From NCBI GenBank assembly GCA_000733355.1, contig JNVV01000076.1, forward strand, positions 62,001 to 126,000: DNA of 64,000 bases. The letters run 5' to 3'. Of the stretch, positions 1 to 12,379 are shown in pieces. The notes beneath the pieces were generated by a model. That model did not search any database. It saw only the letters and a list, made by a program, of their open reading frames with translations, and was not told where the DNA came from. The translations under genes were made by a program, and so were the position numbers. Source of the DNA: Falciphora oryzae (taxonomy: Eukaryota; Ascomycota; Sordariomycetes; Magnaporthales; Magnaporthaceae). The first letter of the stretch is position 1. Each line of letters starts with the position of its first letter.

Positions 1-753
1 NNNNNNNNNNNNNNNNNNNNNNNNNNNNNNNNNNNNNNNNNNNNNNNNNNNNNNNNNNNNNNNNNNNNNNNNNNNNNNNNNNNNNNNNNNNNNNNNNNNN
101 NNNNNNNNNNNNNNNNNNNNNNNNNNNNNNNNNNNNNNNNNNNNNNNNNNNNNNNNNNNNNNNNNNNNNNNNNNNNNNNNNNNNNNNNNNNNNNNNNNNN
201 NNNNNNNNNNNNNNNNNNNNNNNNNNNNNNNNNNNNNNNNNNNNNNNNNNNNNNNNNNNNNNNNNNNNNNNNNNNNNNNNNNNNNNNNNNNNNNNNNNNN
301 NNNNNNNNNNNNNNNNNNNNNNNNNNNNNNNNNNNNNNNNNNNNNNNNNNNNNNNNNNNNNNNNNNNNNNNNNNNNNNNNNNNNNNNNNNNNNNNNNNNN
401 NNNNNNNNNNNNNNNNNNNNNNNNNNNNNNNNNNNNNNNNNNNNNNNNNNNNNNNNNNNNNNNNNNNNNNNNNNNNNNNNNNNNNNNNNNNNNNNNNNNN
501 NNNNNNNNNNNNNNNNNNNNNNNNNNNNNNNNNNNNNNNNNNNNNNNNNNNNNNNNNNNNNNNNNNNNNNNNNNNNNNNNNNNNNNNNNNNNNNNNNNNN
601 NNNNNNNNNNNNNNNNNNNNNNNNNNNNNNNNNNNNNNNNNNNNNNNNNNNNNNNNNNNNNNNNNNNNNNNNNNNNNNNNNNNNNNNNNNNNNNNNNNNN
701 NNNNNNNNNNNNNNNNNNNNNNNNNNNNNNNNNNNNNNNNNNNNNNNNNNNNN
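1..753. other. Assembly gap (run of N)
   Basis: Unsequenced scaffold gap. Nothing can be annotated. Confidence 1.
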
Positions 754-2082
754 GCCGGTCACTCCGACCTGGAAGCGCGCGTCAGCCGCTGAAACCTGCC
801 CACCTTGTGAGCAAGTCACCACTCTCGAGGAAATCGGGAGAAAAAGAGAAGCGCCCGCTCCGTGGAGCAAATCACGCAAAGCATCGTATTTCGACACAAG
901 ATCGAGCCAGGTCAGACGGGAGATTAGGGGATGACCATCGGATCGGGCTCGAGCCCAACGGTCCCACAACCACTGGGAATCCGTCCTTCGGGCGCCATCA
1001 AAAAGACGTGCATCTCGAAGCTGATGCGCCTCCGGGCCGCCGGAGCCCATTGGATTATCCCCGACTCGCCATCCAAGCGCGGGCGGAGGCGAGGGTGGTG
1101 GTGGTGGTGGTGGTCGGTAGGAGATTTTTCGCGCTTTGGGTGAAGTGCATGCTGCGGACCAGGAGAGGGTCTTCGCGTCGTCGCGATGGCGAGAAAAAAA
1201 AAAAAGGCGAGATGGACAGGGGTCATGGCAGGCGCCGAGTGGTCAAGGCAGATTGGGCTGAGGGGCTGTGCGAGCAGCCTTGGGGAGGGCGGGCGACGCA
1301 TACACATGCAGACCACACGTGAGCGCCCACCATCCATGTGCTCCCTCCCGTCACTCTCTCGCTCGCGCTATTGCAGCAGGAGACCCCCGCTTGACTTGCC
1401 TCACACCGCACCCGCACCGCCCCCTTCTTGACGGGCTTGGTGCGAACGGGAGAACGCGTTTTGCGGGAAGCCGACTTGTTCCAGGGATGCACCCGAGGGG
1501 CGCTGGTGTGTTTCCTAGGCGCCCGTCCGTCTGATCCTTTGGTCCTCGAGAGGGAAACGCCCAGCTTTGGCGCGGCAGACTGACCCGACCGCCAGGACCA
1601 CCCCATTATTCCTCACATCTGCGCCCCCAGAACCCGTTCCTTTCATAAACACCCCAAATCCTTTCGGTTCTCACAAGTCCCTTGATCGTGGGATGGAGAC
1701 ATAAATAGAACCCGGTCGATTCCCCTTTGCCCCTACAATTTTCCCCTTTATGTTCTCTTCAATGTCAGCCGCCAACCCCTGTCCTGATCACCATCGTCAT
1801 TCCATACCTTGACCGGCGTTTCCACTCCCAACGCCACCAACCCTGAATCGTGCCGAGGATTCATTCGCGGGGCGCTCCAAACAACCATAATAACCCTGGC
1901 GCGTCCAACCCTGATCAGGGAGTGTTACTTTCTTTCGCCGTCGCCCAGTCGTCAGACTCGTCGAGCCAGCTCGACCCCTCCTCCTTCCTGAGACAGTCCC
2001 GAGCATATCCATATTGGTCGCGTAGCACGAGCCGAAGTCAAGCAGGAGCGGGGACGGACAAACCCAAACAGGGCCCGACAGC
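754..2082. other. Gene-free upstream region of the IPMK gene
   Basis: No convincing ORF is seen. A short (GGT)n microsatellite lies near 1095-1116. The sequence becomes C/T-rich towards the gene, and a TATA-like ATAAATAG at about 1701-1708 is the best core-promoter candidate, 375 bp before the chosen ATG. Short overlapping ORFs in several frames have low-complexity Arg/Pro/Ser composition and are taken as noise. Confidence 0.5.
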
Positions 2083-3573
2083 ATGGAGCGGAGGAAAATG
2101 CCAGAGCACAAGGACCTGGTATCCTACAACCACGCCGTGGCCGGCCAGTCAGTGCCCCTCTCCGATGGTGGCGATTCTGCGCAAAAAAAAAAAAAAAACC
2201 TGTCCTAGTCCTAACATGTGCTACTTCGTCCCGTTGCCAGTGCCGGCACCATGTGCGATCCGGACGGTGAGCTGTTCGTCAAGCCGTGCCACCAGCAGGA
2301 GATAGACTTCTACGAGTCGGCCGAGAACGACCACCCCGACTTCTACAGGTGGATGCCCCAGCACTTTGGCACCCTGCACCTCAACGCTGCGACCGACATT
2401 GCCGACCTCAACCAGCAGCTCGGCCCAGAGGTGGCCGGGCTGATGACGGAGCACATGAAGGAGGAGGTCGTCGAGTTTGCGCACACGTCGCACCCGACAG
2501 ACTCCCCTGCCACCGCAACTCCCGCTACCGCAACCCCCGCGCCCGCCACCCCCGCCGAGCCCGCCGAGCCCGCCGGCGACCCGAAGCAGCAGCCGCCGGC
2601 GCCCGTCAACATCTCGTCCCCCTGGGCGCCCGGCCGCAACACCAAGCTCAAAACCGAAACGTCCATCGTGCTCGACAACGCGGCCTACGGCTTCAGCGCG
2701 CCCAACATCATGGACTGCAAGCTCGGCACGCGCCTGTGGGCCGACGACGCCCCTCCCGAGAAGAAGAAGCGGTTCGACGCCATCGCGGCCGAGACGACGC
2801 ACCGCACCCACGGCTTCCGCGTCGCCGGCATGCGCGCCTACAGGGGCTCCGCCGACCCGGCCGAGCTCGATCCGGAGGGCTACCGCAAGTACGACAAGGA
2901 CTGGGGCCGCTTCACGGTCAACTCTGACAACATCGTCGAGTCAATGCGCCGCTTTGTTTTTAACGAGGCCGCGGGGGTCGCCGACGAGGATGCCCGCTTC
3001 GTCTGCGATCTGTTCCTCGAGGACCTGAGGGAGGTCGAGCGCATGTTGTCGCGCGAGGAGAGCCGCATGTACTCGGCCAGCCTGCTGTTCGTGGTCGAGG
3101 GCGACGGCGAGGCGCTGGCGCTTGCGATCCGCGAGGCCAAGGCTGCCGCCGCCGCCGCCGCCGCCGCTGTCGTTGCGGAGGAGGAGAATGGCAGCGGCCG
3201 GCTTAGGAAGGCGGCCAAGACGTCCGAGGCGCAAAAGTGCCCCAACTTCTCGAGCAACCGCATCGACAGCGGCATCGGTATGGGCGATGACGAGGACGTG
3301 GGGGAGCACACCGAGGGGACGGCGGCGGTGTCGGTGGCCGAGCTGCTGGCAGGAGGCGGCAGCGACGAAGACTCTGATGACAGTGATGACGCAGGTTCCG
3401 ACAGCAGGAAGCCCAAGGAGAGGAAAATCTACAGCCTGCGCCTGATCGACTTTGCGCACGCAGAGTGGGTGCCCGGTCAGGGCCCCGACGAGAACGTGCT
3501 CTTTGGTGTCCGGAGCCTGATCGACATCTTCAGGCAGATGGCCCAGAGCCCAACGAAAGCGACGACCCCGTAA
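2083..3573 (+). CDS. Inositol polyphosphate multikinase (Arg82/IPK2 family)
   Basis: Two exons, 2083-2147 and 2241-3573, with a 93-nt intron that contains a 16-nt poly(A) run and a CTAAC branch site; 465 aa. Splicing joins ...YNHAVAG to H-A-G-T-M-C-D-P-D-G, restoring the usual N-lobe of the family. IPK-family hallmarks are visible: the PxxxDxKxG inositol-binding motif at residues 176-184 (D180, K182), an SASLLFVVEG segment matching the family SSLL motif, and the metal-binding IDFAHA at about 424-429. Family enzymes phosphorylate Ins(1,4,5)P3 to InsP4/InsP5, act in the nucleus, and in yeast are tied to arginine and phosphate gene control. Between the SSLL and IDF motifs lies an Ala run and a Ser/Asp-rich acidic stretch, reminiscent of the acidic loop of Arg82. 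A Pro/Ala/Thr-rich insert sits near residues 95-125. Start choice rests on the first exon reading MERRKMPEHKDLVSYNHAVAG. Confidence 0.9.
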
Positions 3574-4564
3574 GCCGAAAACGTCTACTAGTCTAGGCTG
3601 TGTCGCGCAGAGAATTCTGCTGAAACCGAGCACGCTTTGCTTTTTAGGGGCTCGAGGCTGCGCAGCCTCGTATCCGACTTTTTGCCATGGCTCTTGTTTC
3701 TTTCCCTGCCCCCGCTGCTGTTCGCATACTCGTCCTTTATGCGGTAAAACGCGGTTCACGAACATTTCACTTTTTTTTTCTTTGTTATATTCCCAAGGGG
3801 GCATAGCACTCTGTACGCTCAGAGGTCGGTCCGTAGCCCAGGTAAAGGGTTGGGCTGGTCAAAAGCGCGCGCTGGGTTCCATAAGCTGGACACGACGAGG
3901 ACGGACAAAGGCCAGACAGACATGTTGACGACGATTTGCATTTGCATCATGCCGAAAAGACAATACCCTTCTTCCATCTGCGCGGTCTTTGCTTGTAACT
4001 AGGCGGCTATTTTCTGTCTTTGGAACCACGGCACCGACGGGAGCCCGTTGAATTTGTGATGACATTGGGAAATCGGGAAACAGGACTGTGTTGGGCAGAC
4101 AGAAAGTTAGGAAGGAGATCCGGTTGGCGTGGCGGTTGTGCGGCACATGTCGCCCGACGAACTGCCACCTGCATATCCGCTTTGCCGAGTCGGCCCAAGC
4201 AAATAGAAAAAGAAAAAAAATGGAGGTATCAATCTCATGCATTCGATTGCATTTCCATGGTGCATGATGAAGTTTTGTGCCTGGGAGGAACCGATGCCTT
4301 TCCCAGTCAGGCACCAGCGCGGGAGGCCAACAGGCCTTGCCCCACTCCCTGTCTGGCACAGGGCTGTGTTGCATCCATCCCCGATGGCCGTCTGATGTCA
4401 GTCGCCCCACACGGCTCCACAGCCGATCTGGAGGGCGCACGGGGCAGCTCGCAGCTGTCTGGTTGCTTTCCAATTCGAATTGAGCAGCTCCGTCGTTGCG
4501 CCGCCAAAACTCGCTGCGCCAATCCGGAAGTGACAACCAAAAAAAAGAAAAAAAAAAAAAAAAA
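3574..4564. other. Intergenic: IPMK 3' flank and CLP1 5' flank
   Basis: No gene recognised. The distal end is an A-rich tract (4539-4564, interrupted by one G at 4547) that runs directly into the CLP1 start codon, so 17 A residues precede the ATG. Confidence 0.5.
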
Positions 4565-6079
4565 ATGTCCATCCCAGGCCTGGGCCAGATTCCCACCAAG
4601 CCCGCCCCCTCGGCGACCCGGACCTACACCCTCCAGCCGCTGTGGGAGTACCGCTTCGAGGTCGCGCACGGTTCGACCGTCGCCATAACCCTCGTCTCGG
4701 GCACCGCCGAGCGCGACGGCACCGAGCTCGCCGCGGGCGTGCCCTACCGCCTGTCGGGGGCCAAGTCCAAGCTCCTGTCGTGGCGCGGCGCCACGCTGAC
4801 CATCGAGGGCCCCGCCGACGACTATGTTGCGGAGACGGCAACGCCGAACCCGGCCACGGGCGCCGCCGCCGACGACCCGGTCCCTTGCCTCGCGCACCTC
4901 AACCTGCACGCGCTGCTGCAGCGCCAGCGGGATGCTGTTGCTGCCGCGAGGGGAGCGAATCCCCAACACCTCCCACACGGCCCCCGCGTCCTGGTCGCCG
5001 GCGCGGCCTCCAGCGGCCGCACGAGTCTGGTGCGCACCCTGGCCGCCTGGGCCGCTCGCGCAGGGTCGCAGCCCGTCGTGGTGAACGCGGACCCGCGCGA
5101 GGGCGTCCTCACCCTCCCGGGAACACTGTCCGCCGCGGTGTTCGCGACGCCCATGGACCCGGCCAGCGGGGAGGGGTGGGGGTCGGCGCCCAGCAGCGGG
5201 CCGGGGGCGGTGCCGGTCAAGCTGCCGCTCGTCTACCACTACGGCCGGCAGCGCGCCGAGGAGGACCCGGCCTTGTACCGCAGCCTTGTCAGCTCTGTGG
5301 CTTCTGCGGTGGGCGCCAGGGCGCTTGCGGATCCGGATGTTAGGTGCGCGGGTTTGTTGGTCGATTCGCCGCCGTACGTTGGGGGTGCAGGGGTCGAGAC
5401 GCTGGCACATTTGGTGGAGGAGCTGTCTGGTATGTGTGCCCTAAAAAAAGATGGTGGGAAGGCGTCGTGGTGCTAGTTGATGCTAATGTTTCTGTCCCTG
5501 TCTCTGTTTGCAGTCAACATAGTCGTCGTCCTCGGCTCGGCACGCCTCACGCAAGAGCTCACACGGCGGTTCGCGGCCGAAAAGACGTCCCTCGGCGAAA
5601 GCATCGGCGTCGTGTCGCTCGACAAGTCGGACGGCGTCGTGGAGCGCGACGAGGGGTTCCTGCAGCAGTGCCGCGAGGCCGCTATCAAGGAGTACTTTTT
5701 CGGCGACGCCAGCCTGACGCTCAGCCCGTTCACGCAGCAGGTCGCGTTCGACGACGTGCACATATACATGCCCGCCAACGACGGGCCGGCAGGGCCATCA
5801 GTCAAAGTGGACGGTGGTGGTGGGGAGGCAGGAGTGCTGGAGAAGCTGACGCAGCCGCTGCCCGAGATGGCGCACTGGACGCTGGCCATGATGAACGCGG
5901 CGCCGAGTGACCCGCCCGACAAGATCAGGTTCGCGTCTGTGGCCGGGTTCGTCTACGTCGCTGCTGTGGACAAGGAGCGCCGCCGCATGAAGATACTGGC
6001 GCCCGTCAGCGGCAGGCTGGGGGATAGGCCGCTGGTTTGGGGCAGGTGGCCCGAGCCGCACATCAACTTGCTGGGATAA
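4565..6079 (+). CDS. CLP1: mRNA cleavage and polyadenylation factor CLP1
   Basis: Two exons, 4565-5429 and 5514-6079 (84-nt intron, TGCTAAT branch); 476 aa. The protein has the N-terminal beta-sandwich (LWEYRFEV...VSGTAERDGTEL...YRLSGAKSKLLSW...LTIEG), a central P-loop domain, and the C-terminal domain beginning VNIVVVLGSARL. Members of the Clp1/Grc3 family bind Pcf11 in cleavage factor IA in the nucleus, and animal CLP1 is also an RNA 5'-kinase. The P-loop reads G-A-A-S-S-G-R-T-S, with Arg152 where Walker A normally has Lys, and the following acidic motif is LLVDSPPYV. Fungal Clp1 is known to bind ATP without kinase activity, so the change may be tolerated. The start was chosen at MSIPGLGQI because the upstream extension only encodes the poly(A) tract as Lys. 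Confidence 0.92.
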
Positions 6080-8550
6080 TGTGTTTTTTTTTTCTTATCA
6101 TGTCTTTTTTTTCTTCTTCGTTTTTACCTCGGATTCCCATTTACTCCATACAACATGCTTGCAGCACGGCGTTACAGAGCTGTCACAAAAAGGAAAAAAA
6201 AAAAAAAAAGGAACCTAGGCAGGAGGCAGTGGATTTCGAGAATAACAAGCTCCCCCTGCCAGCTGATGTCGTTTTGCTCTTCGCGATTTGGCTTCTGGCC
6301 CGCGGTTGCCGGAACCAAAAAACCGTCGTCCCAAAAAAAGGCTCCTTGTGGTTAACCTGCCTTGGTTAGAGCGAGAGCGCGAGGGAACGCCAACCCTGGC
6401 TTTGCTGGAATCCATCCCGAGCTTTTGGGTTAGGGTTTTCAGCTTCAGAGCAGAATGGAACAAGAGATTGTGACCGATCCATGCCCGACAAAGTTGCATT
6501 TTGTATTTTGTGCTACGTGGTACTTCAGGTACCCATCAAGCATCCCGTCTGGGGCTCGCTTTTTGCCTTTGCGGATGCGTCAAATAGCCTTTTCCCGTGA
6601 TAGGTGCCCTCTCATTGCCAGCCAACCAACCGACCCGCCTTGGCCTCCTCAACATGTTTTCCCCTCTTGCTGTTGGTCCGGCTCCGAGACACCAAAAGTC
6701 CAGGTCCAGTGCAGTAGTAGTCGTCATCGGGGCCCGGCCATTTCCTCCCTTGTCCCATGAGATCTCCCTCTTCCCGCCCCATCCGGACCTTGCAGCCCGT
6801 CGAACCATGCCTGTCACGTCCCTTGGTCTGACCATCCCATTGGCCGCGTCGCTGGATCCGGGTCACCTTTTTTTTCTTTTTCTATCGCTTCTTGGGGCGA
6901 GGTGGACGCCACCGGGGGGAGCGACGATTCACCGCGCGTCAGCTAGCGCTGGACTGGGCTGCTTGGAGCGGTCAGCGGCTGTGGCCTTGTGGGACGCGAG
7001 CGCCTCGGCCAGCCCGTTAGTGCCCTTGTTGGTTTTTGCTTTTTTATTGAGTTCTTTCTGCGCCGTCTTCCACCCGTGCCATCACTTTTTTGGCCCTTCC
7101 CGCCCTTTGCACCCCCAGCCCCTTGCCCACAGACCAAGCCGAGGTGGTTCTTGGGGTCACCAGCTGGACGGGTCGGTCCACGGCCAGGGATACAATTGAC
7201 CAGGGGGGATTTGGGCTGGCTGGCTTCGGGCGCGGAAATGGGAAAAAGGACGATGCAGCAGCAAGCAAACACAAACATAAACACGCTGATGGACCAACCC
7301 AACCACATTGAAGCAACAGCCCGGCCTTTGTCGGTTTGATGCGCAATTTTGGCCTTGTTTGCTCTTTTTAGGATTTCCGAGCTGGCTTTTTCCCCTCTGT
7401 CTCGCTGACTGGACTGGACTGGACTGGACTGTCCCAGCTCATCTCAAGCTGCGGCGGCTGGTGGGCTTTGTCCATCCAGTCATCCCCTCCCTCTCCCTTT
7501 TTTCTTTCTGCTCTGACGTCGCCAGTGCGTGACTTTTTGGCCCGCCCGCTCTTGCCAAACGTGATTTGCTAGAAATCGTCAGGCAGCCATGTCCAGCTGG
7601 CCCGCGACGTTAGCTTTTTGAGACAAACCAGGCCTGGGCAGGAAAAAAACCGATGGGCTTGTTCGCTTGTGTGCGTTTCCATTATTGTATTGCTTCTTTA
7701 CGGAGTGGCATTTTTTCGCCAGTTTCTCCCTTTCCGGCCTGCTGGATCCTACTACCGTGCTACCATTACCGATCTTGATCCGCTCCCGGCCCCCTCGTCA
7801 TCATCGCCCCCTTTTTGCTTCTTCACCTAGGTGGATCGCGCCCTCCCTCGCTCCCGCCCGTCCCCCGGTGGCCCCCTCTCCCTTCCCTCTCTCCCGCGTA
7901 CCGTCGCTAGCGTCTAAAAAAACGCTCTTGCGATTGGCCTGGTGGGAGGCGTCGCCACCACCACCGCCTCGGGGATTTGCTGTTTGTTCCCGTCCATCCA
8001 TCCGCCCACCCACATCTCTGAGGCCAGGGAGCCGGGATTTATTGGCAAACCCTTGTCGGCGAAGTGCCGTCTTTGGTGGGTGCCTGCCCTGGCGCCCTGT
8101 TCGGGTCTTACAACCAACGAGCCAACCTGTCGTTGTGGCTGGTTTGGTTAGGCTGGGCCGCCGCCGACCTTTTTTTCTCCCCGGTTTCTTTCCATAGATC
8201 GCTAGGGCCAGGGGTGGTCGTGCCACCAAACAAAAGTGGCCTTGAGCTCGCATACATATCACCTGCTCGCATTAGCCCAACACCCCAAAGTGCTGCCCTT
8301 CTTCTCGAGTCGGCCTTTCCCGTTGTTCCTCCCCACCGCCAAACGCGATCCATGACGACAATGAATTGTTGTTTGGTCTCCCATCATCCCACATAACGAC
8401 CACTTCTCAGCGACGCCGACGTTGAGATTCCCAGCAGCCCAGAGCCCCAAAGGGCACACAGGCCTGTTCACACACCACGAAAAACCGCACAGCCTGCGTC
8501 GTTGATGCATCTGCACGTCCCTCGCCCGAACCTTGGCCGGGCCATCGAGC
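6080..8550. other. Gene-poor 2.5-kb spacer upstream of the GPCR gene
   Basis: No gene recognised on either strand. It contains a poly(A) run at about 6195-6210, pyrimidine-rich stretches, and a short tandem (GGACT)n tract at about 7408-7430. The second half is probably promoter and 5' leader of the downstream Git3-type receptor gene; fungal receptor and signalling genes often have long leaders. ORFs here lack any protein-like conservation that I recognise. Confidence 0.5.
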
Positions 8551-11120
8551 ATGGACGACCACGCGGTCGGGGGCGGCGGCGATCCCGGGGCCACGACGCA
8601 GCAGCCCGCCATGGGGCACTTTGTCCGGAGCGGCCACGAGCTCCTCGTCGTCAAGTTGATGTCGCTGTGCATCGGCGCCGTCAGCCTCGCCGCGACGGTA
8701 GTCGCCTCGTACTTCTTCCTGCGTATGCGGAGATCCTTCCGCCATGAGTGCGTCCTCTCCCCTCCTGGTGCTTGTCGTCGGAAGCAGGGAAAATGGCCCA
8801 ACCTAACTCTCCCCATAACAGCCTCATCGTCCTCCTGCTCTCGGGCGACTTCATCAAGGGGATCTGCTTCGTAGCATACCCAATCGCATCCCTCGCGTCC
8901 GCGGGTGGGCCAGGCGTCCGCATCCCCCCGGACTCGGTCTTTTGCCAGCTCAACGGCTTCATGCTGGCCGTGGGCACCGAGGCCTCGGACGCGGCCGTGC
9001 TCCTGATCGCGCTGCACACGGTCCTGTACATCGTCCGCCCCCTGCCCCGCCGGCGCAGTGGCGGCCGCGGTCTGTACCCGTTCCGGCGCTGGGCCGTGGC
9101 TGCGTGGATCCTGTACCCACTCGTCAACGCCTCGCTCGCCTTCGCTGGCGGCGCCGGGCCCGCGTACGAGGACACGGGCGAGTTTTGCTACCTGACGGTG
9201 CGCGAGGCCTGGTACCGCTCGTACCTGGCTTGGATTCCGCGCTACGTCATCTTCAGCCTGATCGTCGTCCTCTACCTTGGGCTGTTCTTCTTTGTCCGCG
9301 TCTCCCAGTGGAGGTACGACCGCGAGCGTGACCAGGCGTGGAAGCAGGATGCCGCCGGCGCCGGATTCGTGCCCCCGACGCCCCTGATCGAACGACACGG
9401 CCTGATACCTGACGACGACACGCCCAGGACGATGAGCCGCGGTGCAACGATTGACGACGACCCGCCATGGGCCAAGAGTCGGCAGGACTCAGGAGTACCA
9501 CTCATAAAGCAGGCTGTGGTCCTTGTCTCGGCTGAGCAGAATGCCGAGGTAAAATCGCCGAGGGCGTCCATGTCCTCGGCGGAGCTGGAACTCCAGCGAC
9601 ATGGCGAGAGTAGGCGGGTATCCTTCACGAAAGCCGTCTCGGAAAGAGACATGGATAACGGGGCACCGGGTAGTCCCAATGGTGGACTCGTCGATCTGGG
9701 GAAATGGAGAGACCGAAGCCCCTCTCGGCGCATTGATTGGAACTGGGGAGGCACGTCAGCAGCAGGGAGCAGCCGGGGAGGGGCGGGTGCGGCCAGGCCA
9801 TCGTTCCCGTCGAGAAGGGATCGGCTTTCCGAGCCATTATCTCCCAACGCAGGAGAACCACTCAGCCCATTGACTACCGAGACCTCGGCCTTTATCGAGC
9901 CTATACCACCGCCGCCGTCGCGGCTGCGGACGTCTTTGGACGGCCCAGGACTCTCACCTAGGGCCTCGGTCGATCAACAACCGGGGCAACAACAAAGACA
10001 GTGGAGGCATATCGAAGCAGAAAACCGCCCCTCTGTGCCTATCACAGCGCCCCCACCTCCTAGGCTGGCCGCGGCTTCAAGCCACAAAGATCTTATCGCT
10101 GTTCTGCGCGCTGGCCCGCCACGCCGGCAAACCGACATATTACGCTCGTTCTCGGTCGCCTCGACGAATACTGCGGGTGAAAGGCGGCCATCCACGGCGT
10201 CAGTGATGATGGGCGACCGCAACGCGACAGCCACAACGACCAGGAAGTCCCTCTTCCATTCAGGCTTCGGTGTCTTCCCCAGCCGTAGACCGGACCAGTC
10301 CTCGGGCACCACCAGCCGCGACGGATCCGAGGCTACCGCCACCAAGCCCACGACGGCCAGGAGCACCGCCACCACGGACGACGGGGCGGCGGGCGTGACG
10401 GCGACGCGGCGCATGGGGCAGTCGCGGGTGCGTAAGCGGCTGCGGCTGCTGTGCGTGTACCCGCTGCTGTACGTGGCCATGTGGCTGGTGCCGTTTGTGA
10501 GCCACGTACTGTGCTACGACGGCGAGTCGGAGCCGCACGACGCGAGCGAGCCGCTCTGGGTGCTGGCGCTTAGTGTTGCTAGCCTGGCCGCCCAGGGCGC
10601 CATCAACGCCGCGCTCTTCTCGTGGCGCGAGCGGCCCTGGCGCCACCGCGACCCGCGCACCCTCTGGTCCCGCCTGTGCGGCCGCGCTGCCGCCGACTGG
10701 GACAGGGCGCGCTGCCGGTGCGCGTCGTGGGCGCGGTGGGCCTGCGTGTCCTGCTGTTCCGGATGCGGGGGCAGGGTTAAGGGGCCGAGGGGCTCGGAAG
10801 GCCGGGGCGCCACCGGAGCAGGCGACGACATGTCTGGCAGAGAAACGCGTGCCGGCCCAACGGGCTCCGGGCGGACGAGGCCCGAGATGGTGGATGATGG
10901 GCGGCTTGCGCGTCGTCGCAGGGAGGAAGAGGCGCGGCAAGAAGTTGAGAGGGCGGCGGAGAGGGCGCGGCGGAGAGGAGGGCCAAGGTACTGGTGGGAC
11001 GTCGAAGCGGATCCGGATGATCTGAGCAGCGACGACGACTTTCTGGACGAGCCGTCGGGGGTGGGAAGCAGAGAACTTTCCGTGCGCGAGGCTAGTGAGA
11101 CTGGGTCCCTTGAAGCATGA
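8551..11120 (+). CDS. Git3/Gpr1-type G-protein-coupled receptor
   Basis: Two exons, 8551-8747 and 8822-11120 (74-nt intron, CTAACT branch); 831 aa. Helix 1 (KLMSLCIGAVSLAATVVASYFFL) precedes the intron. The exon junction gives FRHDLIVLLLSGDFIKG, the classic start of helix 2 in Git3 receptors. Five helices lie before about residue 260, then a hydrophilic third cytoplasmic loop of some 330 residues rich in Ser, Arg and Pro, then the Gpr1 C-terminal pair (RLRLLCVYPLLYVAMWLVPFVSH and LWVLALSVASLAAQGAINAALF). The tail is highly charged and ends with an acidic stretch. Yeast Gpr1 and fission yeast Git3 sense sugars and activate a G-alpha/cAMP-PKA pathway at the plasma membrane; the ligand of this protein cannot be read from sequence. 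The ATG at 8551 is the first in frame after a stop-free leader; a second Met lies at codon 21. Confidence 0.85.
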
Positions 11121-11541
11121 GGACAGGAACCTTCTCGCTTTTTTTTTTTTTTTTTTTTAATCCTTATGTCTCAGACGGTCATCTCGGGTCTATATGGCAT
11201 TTCTGCTGGTCCTGGCAGCGATTCAGCAGCGGGCGTCTGGTGTTTTCTTGGTCTATGGGAGGGTGTTGCATGGAGTTGCGCATTGTTGAGTCATATATAC
11301 CCTTTGTGAGCCGGGGAGCGTGCATGGTTGGGGCGTGTTTCTGGTTGAGATATTAGCAACAAGAGCTAGACAAACTAAGGATTGCATAGGGGGCTTACTA
11401 TTCTATACAATAGGGTGTATTAGTTATGTACTGGAGAAGTAAAGCGGTAAGTCAGTCCGTCCTATCAAAAGTACCTGGTCTATCCAAAGGCTGGTATCAT
11501 GCAAAAAGACAACCCCGGCTCCAACCAACTCTCTTCCCCGC
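11121..11541. other. Convergent 3' spacer
   Basis: Tail-to-tail spacer between the GPCR and the glutamine amidotransferase genes. A 20-nt poly(T) run at 11139-11158 lies 18 bp after the GPCR stop. No gene is seen. Confidence 0.6.
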
Positions 11542-12379
11542 TCACGACTTGAGGAAGCGGAGAAAGGCCTTGGCGATGGTGACGCCGTCGTGCTCATTAG
11601 CGACGCGACTGATGCCGCTCTTGTACAGGTCGTCCGAGTGGATGCCGGCGTCGTGGCGCATCTCGAGGATCTCGCGCACGATTCCCTCTGTGAACTCGGG
11701 GTGGCCCTGCACTGTGACGGCGCGGCCGGGCCATAGGAAGCCCTGCTGGGCGCACACGCCATTGGAGGCCAGCGCGACCGGCGGCGGGGCGCTGGGGTCC
11801 ATCTTTCCGTCGGGCAGGTCCTTGATGATGTCGCGGTGCATCTGGTGGATTTTCTGCGGAGGTCACGTCAGCAGCTGAGAGGGGGGAGACTGGCAGAACA
11901 AAGAACCTAGCACATACCAGCGTCCCGAGGCCGAAAAACTCCTTGCCCTCCTTGCTCAGCTCCAGCTCGGTCACGGCGACCTCCCAGCCCTTGTCGTTGA
12001 CGACGACGGGGGTCTGCATGGCCCTGGCGACGATCTGATGGCCGAAGCAGACGCCGATGACTTTCACGCGGCCCTGTGTGGCCAGGGCGTCGCGCACATA
12101 GGCGACGAGGGCCGTGGTCCAGGCATCGTCGGCGAAGGCGCTGTGCTTGGAGCCCGTGATCAGGACGGCGTCGACGTCGGCCAGGGCCGGGTATGAGTTT
12201 ATGTGGTTGACGACGTCGTGGTACGTCAGGGACAGCACGTCCGAGACGGGCTGCGGGGCGGTGGCGGCGGCGAAGAGGGAGGTGAAGACGCCGCCGTAGT
12301 CATTGTACTTGGCCACGGTGCCCGGCAGGGGCGTATCGGTCATGAGGATGGCGAGGCGCGTGGGGGTTTGGGAGCCCAT
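11542..12379 (-). CDS. Class I glutamine amidotransferase-like protein
   Basis: Two exons on the minus strand, 12379-11918 and 11853-11542 (64-nt intron, phase 0); 257 aa. The protein has the class I GATase fold order: N-terminal LAILMTDTP, an LITGSKHSAFADDAW segment, the nucleophile elbow VIGVCFGHQIVARA with Cys111, and the HPEF motif supplying His205 and Glu207, so the whole Cys-His-Glu triad is present. It is a free-standing domain without a synthase partner, as in the yeast YLR126C-type proteins, so it may hydrolyse gamma-glutamyl amides of unknown substrates; GMP-synthase-like naming in databases is usually by fold only. It is divergently transcribed from the exopolyphosphatase gene, with 385 bp between start codons. 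Confidence 0.87.

Noticed and set aside
7408..7430. Tandem GGACT units
   Set aside because: A short microsatellite only; too few units and no spacer pattern for anything structured such as an array.
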